Assembly (NCBI RefSeq): GCF_024357955.1
Contig: NZ_JANEYT010000020.1
Span: 19,438-83,437, forward strand
Source: Photobacterium pectinilyticum
Lineage (GTDB): Bacteria > Pseudomonadota > Gammaproteobacteria > Enterobacterales > Vibrionaceae
Reading direction: 5' to 3'
Length of the DNA: 64,000 nucleotides
A program made the position numbers and the translations under genes. Below the pieces are notes generated by a model. The model did not search any database. It was not told the origin of the DNA and saw only the letters and a list, made by a program, of their open reading frames with translations. Shown one piece after another: positions 8,917 through 17,268 of the stretch; positions within the stretch are counted from its first letter, which is position 1; each line of letters opens with the position of its first letter.

Positions 8917-8936
8917 GATTACCTCCCTGATCATGA
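8910..8936 (-). promoter_or_regulatory. Direct repeat bracketing the ppnN ribosome binding site
   Basis: On the minus strand TCATGATCA, then GGGAGGTAA, then TCATGATCA: two identical 9-mers with the Shine-Dalgarno between them and the ppnN ATG inside the second copy. Each contains the palindrome TGATCA, so the copies can also pair with each other to close the ribosome site in a small hairpin. Regulation is inference. Confidence 0.45.
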
Positions 8937-9147
8937 CAAGACGGCGGTATCCACTGGGTGTATTCATTGTAGGAAGAATCGGTGAATACTGTCGGATGAA
9001 GCAGAAAGTAAACCGGTTGGGCGTACACTCTGTTTCCTGAAGATCAGCCTATGAGAAAAGTATTAGATACAAGTGGCTGATATATTTACCATACACAGAG
9101 ATGCCGTTTTTTACCAGCCATTGACAGGGTGATGATTTATGGTGTGG

Positions 9148-10704
9148 TCAGAAAATCCATAAAATTCGATTGTTGCCAGCGCTGCGTGCGCCAGTAAGGG
9201 CTTTGTCGGTTCGCTCAATGATGTCTGGCGGGGTATCGTTGCTCTCGAACAAGGTGGCCCCCATCGATACCGTGATGGTGATGTTATTGTCGCGAAAGCG
9301 GAATGGCAGCTGCGCAATGGCTTGGCGAATAGCAGTAAGGCGCAGGTTGCGCTGCTCTTCGCTAACATCCGGTAAGATCAACATGAAAGCATCGTCGCCG
9401 AAGCGGCCGATAAAATCGGTAGGCTCTAGCTGCTTGCGAATAGTCCGGGCGATAATTTTTAAAATTTTATCACCGGCCTGGTGGCCATAATGCTGATTCA
9501 CCGTGCTGAAGTTGTCGATGTCGACCAAGGCCACGCATAGTGGGTGCTGGTAACGCAACCATCGCCGGTACTCGTGTTCGAGACGGTCATTGAGTGCACT
9601 GCGGTTGTACACCTTGGTCAGGTTGTCGAGGAAGATACGCTGCTCTTGGTCAGTAAGCCGCTGGCGGTAATTCATCGTTTGATCGTAAAGGTGTTCGATC
9701 TTCGATGTGTTGTAGCTTAGCTGTTCCAGTAAGGCTTTTTCCCGTTTTTCGAGTGCTTTATTACGCTCGGCAAGCACCAGTAGTTCTTTGGTCAGGTGCG
9801 TGAGTTCGGGCCGCCAGCTATCAAGCTGCTTATGGGTTTGCAGGCCAGATTTAATTGATTGGGCCAGCCCGGCCAGCTCGTCGGTCATCTCACCACGGTG
9901 TTCGTATATGGTGTGGCTTTGTTCGGCACTTTGCTGGGTCGTTTTGCACAGCGTACCCAGTTCACCGTTCACATTATCAAGAAACTGTTGTGAGGCTTGG
10001 CGTTCTTGGTGGGTGCCCGTAAGCACCAGACGCAAGACTTCGAGAGCGATTGTCAGTAGCTCTGATGGCAGTACGCCTTTGAGTAATTGATTCCTGATGG
10101 TGAGCAGTTTGTCTCCGGCTTCCCCATCGAAGTCGAGCTCGGTGATCAAGTTTTGCAACTCGGCGGTCAGCTTCATCAGCAAGTCTTGCTGGATAGCTGC
10201 CGGGTTATTCTGCAACCCTTTGGTGGCGACTAGCTTCAAGGCTCGCTCATACAGCGACATTAAACCAAGAACATGCTGAAGTGATCCTGACAGTGTTGTG
10301 GTTGGCTGGGAGAGTAACTGGTGAAGGTCGCGTTTGAGCTGGGCAGGGAGGCCGGGAAAACGGCGCAGGATTTCGCTGTTGCGCTGGAATTGCTTATCCA
10401 GCAGCTCCCGTTCTTTGGGGTGGGCATCTCCCATCCGGTTGGCCAATCGTTCAACCACCGCAATGCGCGGGATGAGTAGGCTGATATCTTTCTGCTGCTC
10501 CAGATCCTGACGCAGCATGCCAATTTTCTCATCCAACTCTGAATCTAATCCGCGACAAGCCACAGAAAGCCGGCTGATAAGACGTTTTAGGATCGCAATT
10601 TCCCGCCGAGACTTCAGAGAGGCATCACGGTGGGTAAGTTGAGCTTGGTCCAAACGCAACTTCAGCTGACTCAATTGGGAAGCTACGGCATTTATGTCTG
10701 TCAC
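9148..10704 (-). CDS. GGDEF-domain protein with degenerate active site (CdgG-like)
   Basis: 518 aa. Residues 1-330 are highly helical with no recognised domain or membrane span; a charged coiled coil (about 300-350) leads into a GGDEF-fold domain from about residue 365. That domain has the expected NLTKVYNRSALNDRLEHE and VDIDNFSTVNQHYGHQAGDK segments, but the signature reads GDDAF (436-440) in place of GGDEF. The metal-binding Glu is Ala, and no RxxD inhibitory site precedes it (EPTD). Diguanylate cyclase activity is therefore unlikely, and a receptor or scaffold role is more plausible. I recall that V. cholerae CdgG has a degenerate GGDEF and a similar location; orthology is not proven here. 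Confidence 0.8.
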   Translation of the reverse strand: MTDINAVASQLSQLKLRLDQAQLTHRDASLKSRREIAILKRLISRLSVACRGLDSELDEKIGMLRQDLEQQKDISLLIPRIAVVERLANRMGDAHPKERELLDKQFQRNSEILRRFPGLPAQLKRDLHQLLSQPTTTLSGSLQHVLGLMSLYERALKLVATKGLQNNPAAIQQDLLMKLTAELQNLITELDFDGEAGDKLLTIRNQLLKGVLPSELLTIALEVLRLVLTGTHQERQASQQFLDNVNGELGTLCKTTQQSAEQSHTIYEHRGEMTDELAGLAQSIKSGLQTHKQLDSWRPELTHLTKELLVLAERNKALEKREKALLEQLSYNTSKIEHLYDQTMNYRQRLTDQEQRIFLDNLTKVYNRSALNDRLEHEYRRWLRYQHPLCVALVDIDNFSTVNQHYGHQAGDKILKIIARTIRKQLEPTDFIGRFGDDAFMLILPDVSEEQRNLRLTAIRQAIAQLPFRFRDNNITITVSMGATLFESNDTPPDIIERTDKALTGARSAGNNRILWIF

Positions 10705-10838
10705 AGGAGTTTAATGCGATCCATGGTGGTAAACTTGTTTCTTATCAGCTGGTTAAAATATTGACAAGGGAATTAATGCTAACAAAAAAGCCCTTTTGAT
10801 TCATCGTTATCGGCCATGAAGCGGATAAATCCATCAGA

Positions 10839-13118
10839 TTAACTGATATTTTTGTCAGAAACGTGATCGTTGTTCCAGCTAATGTCGCAACTACCTGACG
10901 TTTGTATTTTTACCAACCCATTTTGGATGCCTTGGATGCATGAACGGCGGATATTATCGCTGGCAAAACTGGCGGCAGGAGCTGCATCGATTGCACTGAG
11001 GTGAACCCATTGGCTGCCGGACTCCTGTTTGCTGACCTCCCGGGCGGCATTGGTCGCCATCAGCAAGATATCGAGCAGCTCGTGGTCATTAATCGCGGTG
11101 TAGGCCCGAGGGAGGAAGGGGTATTCTGCCATACCAATCCTGATCCGGTTGTCGATGTGCTTGTTTTCGAGGAAGCGGTCAACCAGCTGCTGGAGGGAGC
11201 CCGCCAGTTGATCTGGTGCCGAATCTAGCCGTGAGTTTGGTTCGATATACAAGAACATCGCATCGGAGAAGTGGTACAGCCTAGCCGGTTCACAAATTTG
11301 TTCGGTGAGGTATTCACCAAATTGTCGTTCGAGTTCTAACCCTTGCTGGTAGCCATGCTTGAGGTAAATATGCTTTAGGAACGGCACTTCGAACAAGGCG
11401 AAACGCAAGCGATCACTCAGTGGCTCGTTGATGATCTCGCCAAGGTGCCATTGCTCGAAGTTGGCGCTGCTCTGCTGCAAGGAACTAGGCAGTTTTGCGG
11501 TCAGCATCCGTAGGTTTCGCAGGCCGCTGCGCGGGTGGGTATAGAAGTCATTACGCAGACGTAGCAAGCGTGCTTGCAGTTGCTTGGCGGTCTTGTGGCG
11601 GCGCATTAGCAGGATAAAGATGACACCGGTTAGGCAGAAAAGGAAAAGGGTGACATTTTTTTGTTTGTATAAGGCCTTGCTGCTCTCAAATTGCTGGCGC
11701 TCCAGATCTTCGAGATGCAACGAGCGCTCAAGCATACGCTGTTGCTGCTTGAAAACTTCGACGTTATTTTTTACCTGAGCTTGCTGTTTGGTACTGAACA
11801 GTTGCTCGTAACGGCGCTGGCTCAGCAAGGCATTGTAGAAATCGCTCTGTTGTTCGAATGCTTTTGATAGCAAGCTTTCTCCTGTTAGTTGGAGATCACT
11901 GTTGCCGATACGGCTGGCAGCAATCAATCCGGCTTGCAGGTTGGAAATAGCCTCCTCGATATTGCCTTCGGCCAGATCCAGTTTGCCCTGGAGAATTTGA
12001 GCATCGGCCAGAATAGCCTCGTTGCCAGTTTGGGTAGCAAGCAAGCGGGTATGATGCAGGTACTGCTCTGATTTCGGGTAATTGTATAGCTGGAGGTAAA
12101 CTCGGGCAATATTGAGCCTTAACCTCGCCGAGCGAATTTCGCTGTTAAGTTGGTTTTCCTGATCCAGCGCGTTGAAGTAATGGACAAGGGCTAGGTTGTA
12201 GCGGCCTTGCTGTTCATAAATGGAAGCGATCAGTTCCAGTGTCTTGGCGAGTGGCCGGCTGCGATCGTAATGTTCGAAAAATTCACCGGCTTGGGTGGCG
12301 TGTTCTAGTGCCTTGTCAAAGACCTTACGCTGTTCGAATAGAACCGCGAGTTCGTAATTGGCAATTGCGGTTTGTGCTTGATCATCATGTTCGACGGCCA
12401 GCCAGTAACCACTGAGCAAGCGGTCCAGTGCGGTATCGTAGTGACCATGCTTGAAATAATGCCGGCCGACGACCAGTTGGTAATGGATTAATTCACCGGG
12501 ATCATCGAGGTTTATCAGGTAGCGTTTGGCCTTGAGGAAGCCTTTTTCAGCCAGGCTTTCCTGATCGGTCGCCGACTCGATGATCGAGCGTTGCATCAGT
12601 AACTGGTATTGCAGGCGCTTGATCTGGCTGTCGAGCATCAGGTTGGTGCTGGAGGTTATGTCAGCGTCAATATTATCCAGCATTTTCAGCGAACGGGCGT
12701 TGTTTTTTAGGTTGCCCCAGTGAATATCAGCACGGATCAGTTGGCTTTCGAGCCGGCTGAATGTGAGGTTTTCCTCTGCGGAGATATCACTTGCTTGTTT
12801 GATGGCGGCCAATGCCTTGTCAGGCTGATTGAGCAGATAATGAGCCTTGGCGAGGATCTGTAATGCATTGACGGTGCTCAGCGGGGTTCGGACAGAATGA
12901 TCCGTTTCGTCATTGATATGAACGCGGGAGGTTTCTTTGGGGGCACTTAGCCGACGCTGGTCGAGATAGCGGGCGGTGATAACCAGAGATTGCTCTGGGT
13001 TGGTTTGGAGCAGCTCATTAGCTTCTGCCAGAATAGGCGTGGTAAAAATTTTAGCTTGTGTGCTGAACGAGATCATGCCAATGAACAGCAAACGGAACAG
13101 CCAACGGCTAGCAGACAT
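10839..13118 (-). CDS. TPR-repeat membrane protein with C-terminal degenerate GGDEF-like domain
   Basis: 759 aa. The N-terminus MSASRWLFRLLFIGMISFST looks like a signal peptide or anchor. Residues about 30-440 are a run of tetratricopeptide-type helices (for example NYELAVLFEQRKVFDKALEH). A coiled coil follows, then one membrane span NVTLFLFCLTGVIFILLMRR near residue 505. The cytoplasmic C-terminus retains a GGDEF-fold outline (SGLRNLRMLTAKL, YLKHGYQQGLELERQ) but has no GGDEF signature (LYHFSDAMFLYIEP at that place). This suggests a sensor with extracytoplasmic TPRs and a non-catalytic output. Start at ATG 13118 rather than the in-frame TTG at 13151. Function unknown. Confidence 0.75.
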   Translation of the reverse strand: MSASRWLFRLLFIGMISFSTQAKIFTTPILAEANELLQTNPEQSLVITARYLDQRRLSAPKETSRVHINDETDHSVRTPLSTVNALQILAKAHYLLNQPDKALAAIKQASDISAEENLTFSRLESQLIRADIHWGNLKNNARSLKMLDNIDADITSSTNLMLDSQIKRLQYQLLMQRSIIESATDQESLAEKGFLKAKRYLINLDDPGELIHYQLVVGRHYFKHGHYDTALDRLLSGYWLAVEHDDQAQTAIANYELAVLFEQRKVFDKALEHATQAGEFFEHYDRSRPLAKTLELIASIYEQQGRYNLALVHYFNALDQENQLNSEIRSARLRLNIARVYLQLYNYPKSEQYLHHTRLLATQTGNEAILADAQILQGKLDLAEGNIEEAISNLQAGLIAASRIGNSDLQLTGESLLSKAFEQQSDFYNALLSQRRYEQLFSTKQQAQVKNNVEVFKQQQRMLERSLHLEDLERQQFESSKALYKQKNVTLFLFCLTGVIFILLMRRHKTAKQLQARLLRLRNDFYTHPRSGLRNLRMLTAKLPSSLQQSSANFEQWHLGEIINEPLSDRLRFALFEVPFLKHIYLKHGYQQGLELERQFGEYLTEQICEPARLYHFSDAMFLYIEPNSRLDSAPDQLAGSLQQLVDRFLENKHIDNRIRIGMAEYPFLPRAYTAINDHELLDILLMATNAAREVSKQESGSQWVHLSAIDAAPAASFASDNIRRSCIQGIQNGLVKIQTSGSCDISWNNDHVSDKNIS

Positions 13119-13171
13119 ACTTTCAAGAACCCAAAAAAACAGTACCACCAATATTAATGGGTTAGCTTATC

Positions 13172-13204
13172 AAGTCCAGCAAAGTCTTCGAATTTGCTGG
13201 ACTT
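13172..13204. other. Stem-loop between queF and the TPR gene
   Basis: Perfect 12-bp arms AAGTCCAGCAAA / TTTGCTGGACTT around a 9-base loop. There is no T-run on either side, so it is not a classic terminator. It could stabilise the queF 3' end or attenuate read-through into the TPR gene. Confidence 0.5.
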
Positions 13205-13271
13205 AAGGCAAACTGAGTAACATTTGCCCATTTCTGTGCATTAATCAGCTAGGCATTATCGCAACGTTGTA

Positions 13272-14117
13272 TTACTGCCTTGCCAAACGGAAGTTATCGC
13301 TTGGGGTTTTGCCCATGTTGGTGCGGTATGGGTTGATGTCTAAACCCCCACGGCGGGTGTAGCGGGCGTAAACAGTCAATAGCTCCGGCTTGCAGTATTT
13401 CATTATGTCGGTGAAAATACGCTCGACACATTGTTCGTGGAACTCATTATGGTTACGGAATGAAATTAAGTAACGTAGGAGCTTTTCACGATCAATTTTC
13501 TTACCGGTGTAAGAGATGCGTACGCTTCCCCAGTCTGGCTGGCTGGTGATAAGGCAGTTAGACTTAAGCAGGTGGCTGTGTAAGATCTCAGTGACATCTT
13601 CCTCTGATGCTGCCCCTTCAAGGTAGGATGCATCAAATTCATAGTCAGTGATTTCGATATCTTGATCATCAATACACTCGCCAAAGAAGTTAGCGATAGG
13701 TTGGTCGTCAAAGTCAGATATCGGCTGAATGGTGACATCAACATCTTCACCAGCACATTGGGTTAGATCTTTCTGCAGAATATCGGCGACTTCCTGCCAG
13801 CTCGCAAACTTAGTTTGGTTAAAGCTGTTTAGGTATAGCTTGAATGATTTTGACTCAATCAAGTTCGGGCTTGTCGCCGGTAGGCGAACCTCACCAATAG
13901 CAACTTGTGGCAAGCCTTTGCTGTTAAGCCAAGAAAGCTCATAGAGTGTCCAGATATCATAGCCCGTGAATGGCAATGTTTCGCCAAGTGCGAGATCGTC
14001 TCGGTTCAGGCTACGAGGCACTGGTTGAAGAAGGGAGGCATCGTATTGATCTTTGTACTCGGTACCCTGACCTAAGGTCAAACCGGCTAATTCTTTCGCG
14101 TCTTGATATTTGCTCAT
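13272..14117 (-). CDS. queF: NADPH-dependent 7-cyano-7-deazaguanine reductase QueF
   Basis: A 281-aa bimodular (YqcD-type) nitrile reductase that converts preQ0 to preQ1 in queuosine biosynthesis. The QueF motif [12 protein letters not shown] is near residue 89. The catalytic Cys lies in [13 protein letters not shown], where the following QPDWGS holds the conserved Asp. Length equals that of E. coli QueF (282 aa). It is divergent from syd with 63 bases between start codons, as in E. coli. Confidence 0.96.
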   Translation of the reverse strand: MSKYQDAKELAGLTLGQGTEYKDQYDASLLQPVPRSLNRDDLALGETLPFTGYDIWTLYELSWLNSKGLPQVAIGEVRLPATSPNLIESKSFKLYLNSFNQTKFASWQEVADILQKDLTQCAGEDVDVTIQPISDFDDQPIANFFGECIDDQDIEITDYEFDASYLEGAASEEDVTEILHSHLLKSNCLITSQPDWGSVRISYTGKKIDREKLLRYLISFRNHNEFHEQCVERIFTDIMKYCKPELLTVYARYTRRGGLDINPYRTNMGKTPSDNFRLARQ

Positions 14118-14180
14118 ACTGTCCTGGACACACTTGGATTAGAATAGGCAAAGTTTACTTAATCTTTTGAGAGGTTGCGA

Positions 14181-14747
14181 ATGAATCATCCCGTTGCAAC
14201 GGCGTTATCTGAATTTTCTTCCCGTTTTTTGCAAGCATGGTGTGATGCTGGTCAAGGTTTTCCCCGCAGTGATGACTTAATTGGCCTACCATCGCCTTGC
14301 GTAAAGGCCGATGACGGTTACGAAGTAAGCTGGCAGCCGGTTGTCCGCTCACCAATGGGGGATCTTGCCGGCGTGGAAAAAGGGATAGAGCTGCGCCTTC
14401 ATGAAGATATCGTTGCATTCTACGGCGCCCAGTTCAGCGGCGATATGGCCGCGAGGTTCCAGGCGGTGACGGGGACTATCGAGTTTGATTTGCTGCAGGC
14501 TTTCAATGAAGCTGATGTACAGCGATTGCAGGAAAATATTCTTGGCCATCTGGTGACCCAGCGTCGCTTGAAGCTCAAGCCAACAGTGTTTATCGGTGCG
14601 ATGGACTCCGAAAGTGAAGTGGTGTCGGTATGCAACCTGACCGGTGAGGTGATCCTAGAGACATTGGGCAAGGACAAGCGAGAAGTATTATCCTCAAGCC
14701 TTGAGCAATTTTTGGCAGCTCTGCAGCCAGTGGTAAAGGCCGAATAA
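14181..14747 (+). CDS. syd: SecY-interacting protein Syd
   Basis: A 188-aa soluble protein that binds SecY at the inner membrane and is thought to monitor SecYEG integrity. Recognised by VATALSEFSSRFLQAWCDAG at the start and by its place between queF and the csrB region, as in E. coli. The start ATG at 14181 is preceded by GAGAGG at a good distance; a TTG two codons upstream is unlikely. The DUF2310 gene starts 3 bases after its stop, so they are probably co-translated. Confidence 0.92.
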   Translation: MNHPVATALSEFSSRFLQAWCDAGQGFPRSDDLIGLPSPCVKADDGYEVSWQPVVRSPMGDLAGVEKGIELRLHEDIVAFYGAQFSGDMAARFQAVTGTIEFDLLQAFNEADVQRLQENILGHLVTQRRLKLKPTVFIGAMDSESEVVSVCNLTGEVILETLGKDKREVLSSSLEQFLAALQPVVKAE

Positions 14748-14750
14748 GTT

Positions 14751-15527
14751 ATGTATGTCGTCGAATTGCAATTTGAATGTTTTGATAACACCACCATTGC
14801 CGCAGTAGATACCGCCATCAACGGTTTGATGGATGCCCTGCGTTATAATGGCCAGGTACTGGGACGCGAATTTCCTATCGTGATGGATGAGGCCATCTTT
14901 AAAGTAAGGGCGGTGTGTCCTGAAGAAGACAGCTTGCACGCCCGCTTCAACAGTCCGCAAGTGAAAGCTTGTATGAACCGCCTGAGCCATGCCAGCTTGC
15001 TGAGCCCCAAGGTGAAGCTGTTGGGACGGGATCTTAATTCAGAAGCGGCGGCCGAAGATTTCTCTCCTAGCTGGCAAGTGATGTATACCACGTATGTTCA
15101 TACCTGCTCGCCGCTGCGTTGCGGGGATACCTTGATGCCTATACCGCTCTACCGCCTGCCGGAGCCGACGTTGAACGGCGATCATAAAGCGGTTGTTAAG
15201 TGGCAGACTGAGTGGCAAGCCTGTGATGAGTTACAAATGGCAGGGGCGTGCCAAGCTGAGCATGCGGCACTGCATGAAATTCGTGATGCCGACAGTGATA
15301 TCTTCCGCCGAGGCTGGGACTTACGTGGACGAATTGAGTTTATTACCAAGATCCCGACTTACTACTACCAGTATCGAGTTGGCGGAGAAAGCCTTGAAAG
15401 CGAACGGAACCGCCCTTGTCCTAAATGCGGTGGTCAGTGGCTATTGGATGAACCTTTGCACGGTATTTTCCATTACAAGTGCGACAAGTGCCGCATTGTT
15501 TCCAATCTATCTTGGGACTTCCAATAG
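14751..15527 (+). CDS. DUF2310 Zn-ribbon-containing protein
   Basis: A 258-aa cytoplasmic protein of the DUF2310 family, common in Vibrio and relatives. The C-terminus carries a zinc ribbon with two CxxC knuckles, Cys223-Cys226 (CPKC) and Cys244-Cys247 (CDKC), 17 residues apart. The rest has no recognised catalytic motif. It starts 3 bases after syd and is followed by a large GC-rich stem-loop. Its function is unknown; the tight coupling with syd is the only functional clue. Confidence 0.85.
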   Translation: MYVVELQFECFDNTTIAAVDTAINGLMDALRYNGQVLGREFPIVMDEAIFKVRAVCPEEDSLHARFNSPQVKACMNRLSHASLLSPKVKLLGRDLNSEAAAEDFSPSWQVMYTTYVHTCSPLRCGDTLMPIPLYRLPEPTLNGDHKAVVKWQTEWQACDELQMAGACQAEHAALHEIRDADSDIFRRGWDLRGRIEFITKIPTYYYQYRVGGESLESERNRPCPKCGGQWLLDEPLHGIFHYKCDKCRIVSNLSWDFQ

Positions 15528-15547
15528 GCGGTATACCCAATTGGGTG

Positions 15548-15584
15548 ACGAGCGAGGCGCAGGGTTAACCTGCGCCTCGCTCGT
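15548..15584. terminator. 16-bp GC-rich stem-loop between convergent genes
   Basis: Perfect arms ACGAGCGAGGCGCAGG / CCTGCGCCTCGCTCGT with a 5-base loop. It lies between the DUF2310 gene and the 92-aa gene on the other strand. The T-run is poor (TATATT), so termination is likely but not textbook. The preceding ACCCAATTGGGT (15534-15545) is a second small palindrome. Confidence 0.6.
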
Positions 15585-15601
15585 TATATTACTACGGTAA
15601 A

Positions 15602-15880
15602 CTAAGCCTGTTGGCTTTCCAATTGCTCCAGCCGTGCAGTCAGTGCCGCGACTTGCTGCTCCAGGGCAGCAATGCGGACTTCGGCGCTAGGCTGCGAGTC
15701 GACTTTTTCTATTTTGGGCACCCGTGCGCTCGACTTCCAACTCTGCAATGCTTTGATGATCAGCGGCATTGGTAGGGGATCAACTAACCTCGATTTAATT
15801 AAGGCCACCGAGGGCTCTTTGCCTTCTGCAACCAAGGCGTCGATAGCGTTGGTAAGGGCTTGGGTGATATCTGAGGACAT
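15602..15880 (-). CDS. Small protein with KfrA-like N-terminus and coiled-coil tail
   Basis: 92 aa. Residues 5-50 (AIDALVAEGKEPSVALIKSR, ending ALQSWKSS) resemble the N-terminal DNA-binding segment of KfrA-type proteins. Residues 65-92 form a short heptad coiled coil (VRIAALEQQVAALTARLEQL). A good ribosome site (AGGAA, 7 bases) supports the start. It lies 29 bases downstream of the DUF2789 gene on the same strand, so probably one unit. Function unknown; the DNA-binding idea rests on sequence resemblance only. Confidence 0.65.
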   Translation of the reverse strand: MSSDITQALTNAIDALVAEGKEPSVALIKSRLVDPLPMPLIIKALQSWKSSARVPKIEKVDSQPSAEVRIAALEQQVAALTARLEQLESQQA

Positions 15881-15909
15881 GCGGTTTCCTTGTTGCTGTC
15901 GAATAACGG

Positions 15910-16140
15910 CTATTTTCTCAGTAACGCATCAAGTTGGTCAATGACCTCGCACCAGTCGGCATCCTGCTCTTGTGATTCTTTGAGGAAACGCTTTTGTGAA
16001 GGTTGCCAAAAATTGGCTTCAGATAACAGTTCATGCTGGGCGAGGCGGTGCTCAGCCAGAAAGGTTTCGATAAACTCTTTGGAATTGTTCAGTCCTAACT
16101 GGCTGAATAGAGAGGCAAGGTTGTGGTTGAAGGTTTCCAT
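15910..16140 (-). CDS. DUF2789 family small protein
   Basis: A 76-aa soluble protein. METFNHNLASLFSQLGL at the N-terminus and the FWQPSQKRFLKESQEQDADW stretch are typical of DUF2789. I chose ATG 16140, which has AAGGAG 7 bases upstream, over the GTG two codons earlier. Function unknown. Its promoter must lie in the same intergenic region as the first GacA/UvrY box, so it might share control with the csrB-like RNA. Confidence 0.75.
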   Translation of the reverse strand: METFNHNLASLFSQLGLNNSKEFIETFLAEHRLAQHELLSEANFWQPSQKRFLKESQEQDADWCEVIDQLDALLRK

Positions 16141-16244
16141 GGGCACTCCTTGGCTAGCGCAATTGATAAGGGTAATTATAGAGAAATATTTCAGGCAGCT
16201 AGCTTTGAATCATTAATCATAAACATCCATTCATCTTGTTGCTG

Positions 16245-16262
16245 TGTGAGAGATCTCTTACA
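16245..16262. promoter_or_regulatory. GacA/UvrY/VarA box upstream of the first CsrB-like RNA
   Basis: TGTGAGAGATCTCTTACA is a near-perfect dyad matching the TGTAAG-N6-CTTACA consensus for GacA-type response regulators. It lies about 175-190 bases before the inferred RNA start, the long spacing known for csrB-type promoters. Confidence 0.8.
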
Positions 16263-16435
16263 AGGATGTGGGATATTTAGGAGAGGGGTTTGGTGGATAA
16301 GCTGCTTTTTAGCGCCTATCCTGTTGTTTATTATGGTTTTTGTTTTGGTTGTTTGTTTGGCGCTTATCTCTAAACTAAAAAGACTATCTTCAAGGAGGCT
16401 GTTTTGTCAGGGAGGAAATCCGTAATATTAACCCT

Positions 16436-16824
16436 GTCGGAAGGAACTGACGGAACGGAACAGGAAATAAACCAAGGATTTGGTTAGTCTCAGGATGAGA
16501 CCGGTGTACTAGGATGGTATGTCGAACAAGGACTGTGAAGGGATAGCCGAGGAACGGCAAAATGGTAAGCAGGACGTTTACCAGTCAGGATGACAAAAGG
16601 ACCACTTCAGGACGAAGTTAGGGACACCTCCAGGATGGATGTTGAGAGTCAGGACAGGATGGACTGGCGGGTCAGGAAGGCCACAGGATCACTTCAGGAC
16701 GAAGTAAAAAGGACAATGCTGAAGGAATACAGCTGTCAACGGAATGATGCAGGGAGCACCATAGTAGCGGGATTGCTGCAAGTAAGACCTAAGGGCGCAA
16801 CGCAAGTTGCGCCCGCTCTTTTTT
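16436..16824 (+). ncRNA. csrB: CsrB-family RNA, copy 1
   Basis: An RNA of about 389 nt that sequesters the translational regulator CsrA. It contains close to thirty GGA triplets, many as CAGGA(T/C)G in predicted hairpin loops. Blocks match E. coli CsrB, for instance GGGACACCTCCAGGATGGA, GGTCAGGAAGGCCA and CACTTCAGGACGAAGT, and the 3' CAGGGAGCA segment. It ends with terminator GGGCGCAAC-GCAA-GTTGCGCCC and a T-run. The 5' end is set at GTCGG, 8 bases after a TAATAT -10 (16423-16428; the -35 is weak), by alignment with copy 2. Location near syd and yqcC is as in E. coli. Short ORFs across it are artefacts of the repeats. Confidence 0.93.
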
Positions 16825-17080
16825 CTGCTTCCCACGATCGTTCCAGATACCCGATCGTTTACTCTTCGTTTATTCACTTTTCTTTGAAAATACCTCATCG
16901 ACTGTTGATGTTCGGCGCCAGGTGAGTGAAATACTTTGTCTAGCCTCTATATCACTAAACAACCCATGACCTGCCGATCATATTGCTAAACTCGTAATAA
17001 TTTTTACTATTCTCTGTAATGAAATTGAAATACGGTATTTTACGCTTGCGCAACTTGGTGCAGATATGGCCTTGCCTTCT

Positions 17081-17098
17081 TGTAAGAGATCGCTTACA
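17081..17098. promoter_or_regulatory. GacA/UvrY/VarA box upstream of the second CsrB-like RNA
   Basis: TGTAAGAGATCGCTTACA, an almost exact match to the TGTAAG-N6-CTTACA consensus, about 170-188 bases before the inferred start of copy 2. A further half-site-like GCTGTAAGAATTG follows at 17101-17113. The 256 bases between copy 1's terminator and this box hold no gene that I can see. Confidence 0.85.
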
Positions 17099-17233
17099 AA
17101 GCTGTAAGAATTGCAAAGATCATCTTTAGATAAAAGAGAAGGGTTTCCTTATTTTATCTATCTTAATTAAAGACTTAATTGTTTCATTTTTATGGTGAAT
17201 GATCTATCAAGAGGCATGCTGGAAGATAGTCAA

Positions 17234-17261
17234 TTGTATGAGTGAGCGAAAGGCGTAATAT
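17234..17261 (+). promoter_or_regulatory. Promoter of the second CsrB-like RNA
   Basis: -35 TTGTAT (17234-17239), 16-base spacer, -10 TAATAT (17256-17261). The transcript should start at about 17269 with GTCGACAGG, the same 5' end as E. coli CsrB. Confidence 0.65.
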
Positions 17262-17268
17262 GGCCCTT

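Noticed and set aside
16590..16925. 111-codon plus-strand reading frame and a minus-strand one (16689-16898) inside the first CsrB-like RNA
   Set aside because: The encoded LQDEV-like repeats simply reflect the repeated CAGGA motifs; there is no ribosome site, and the region folds and matches as CsrB RNA.
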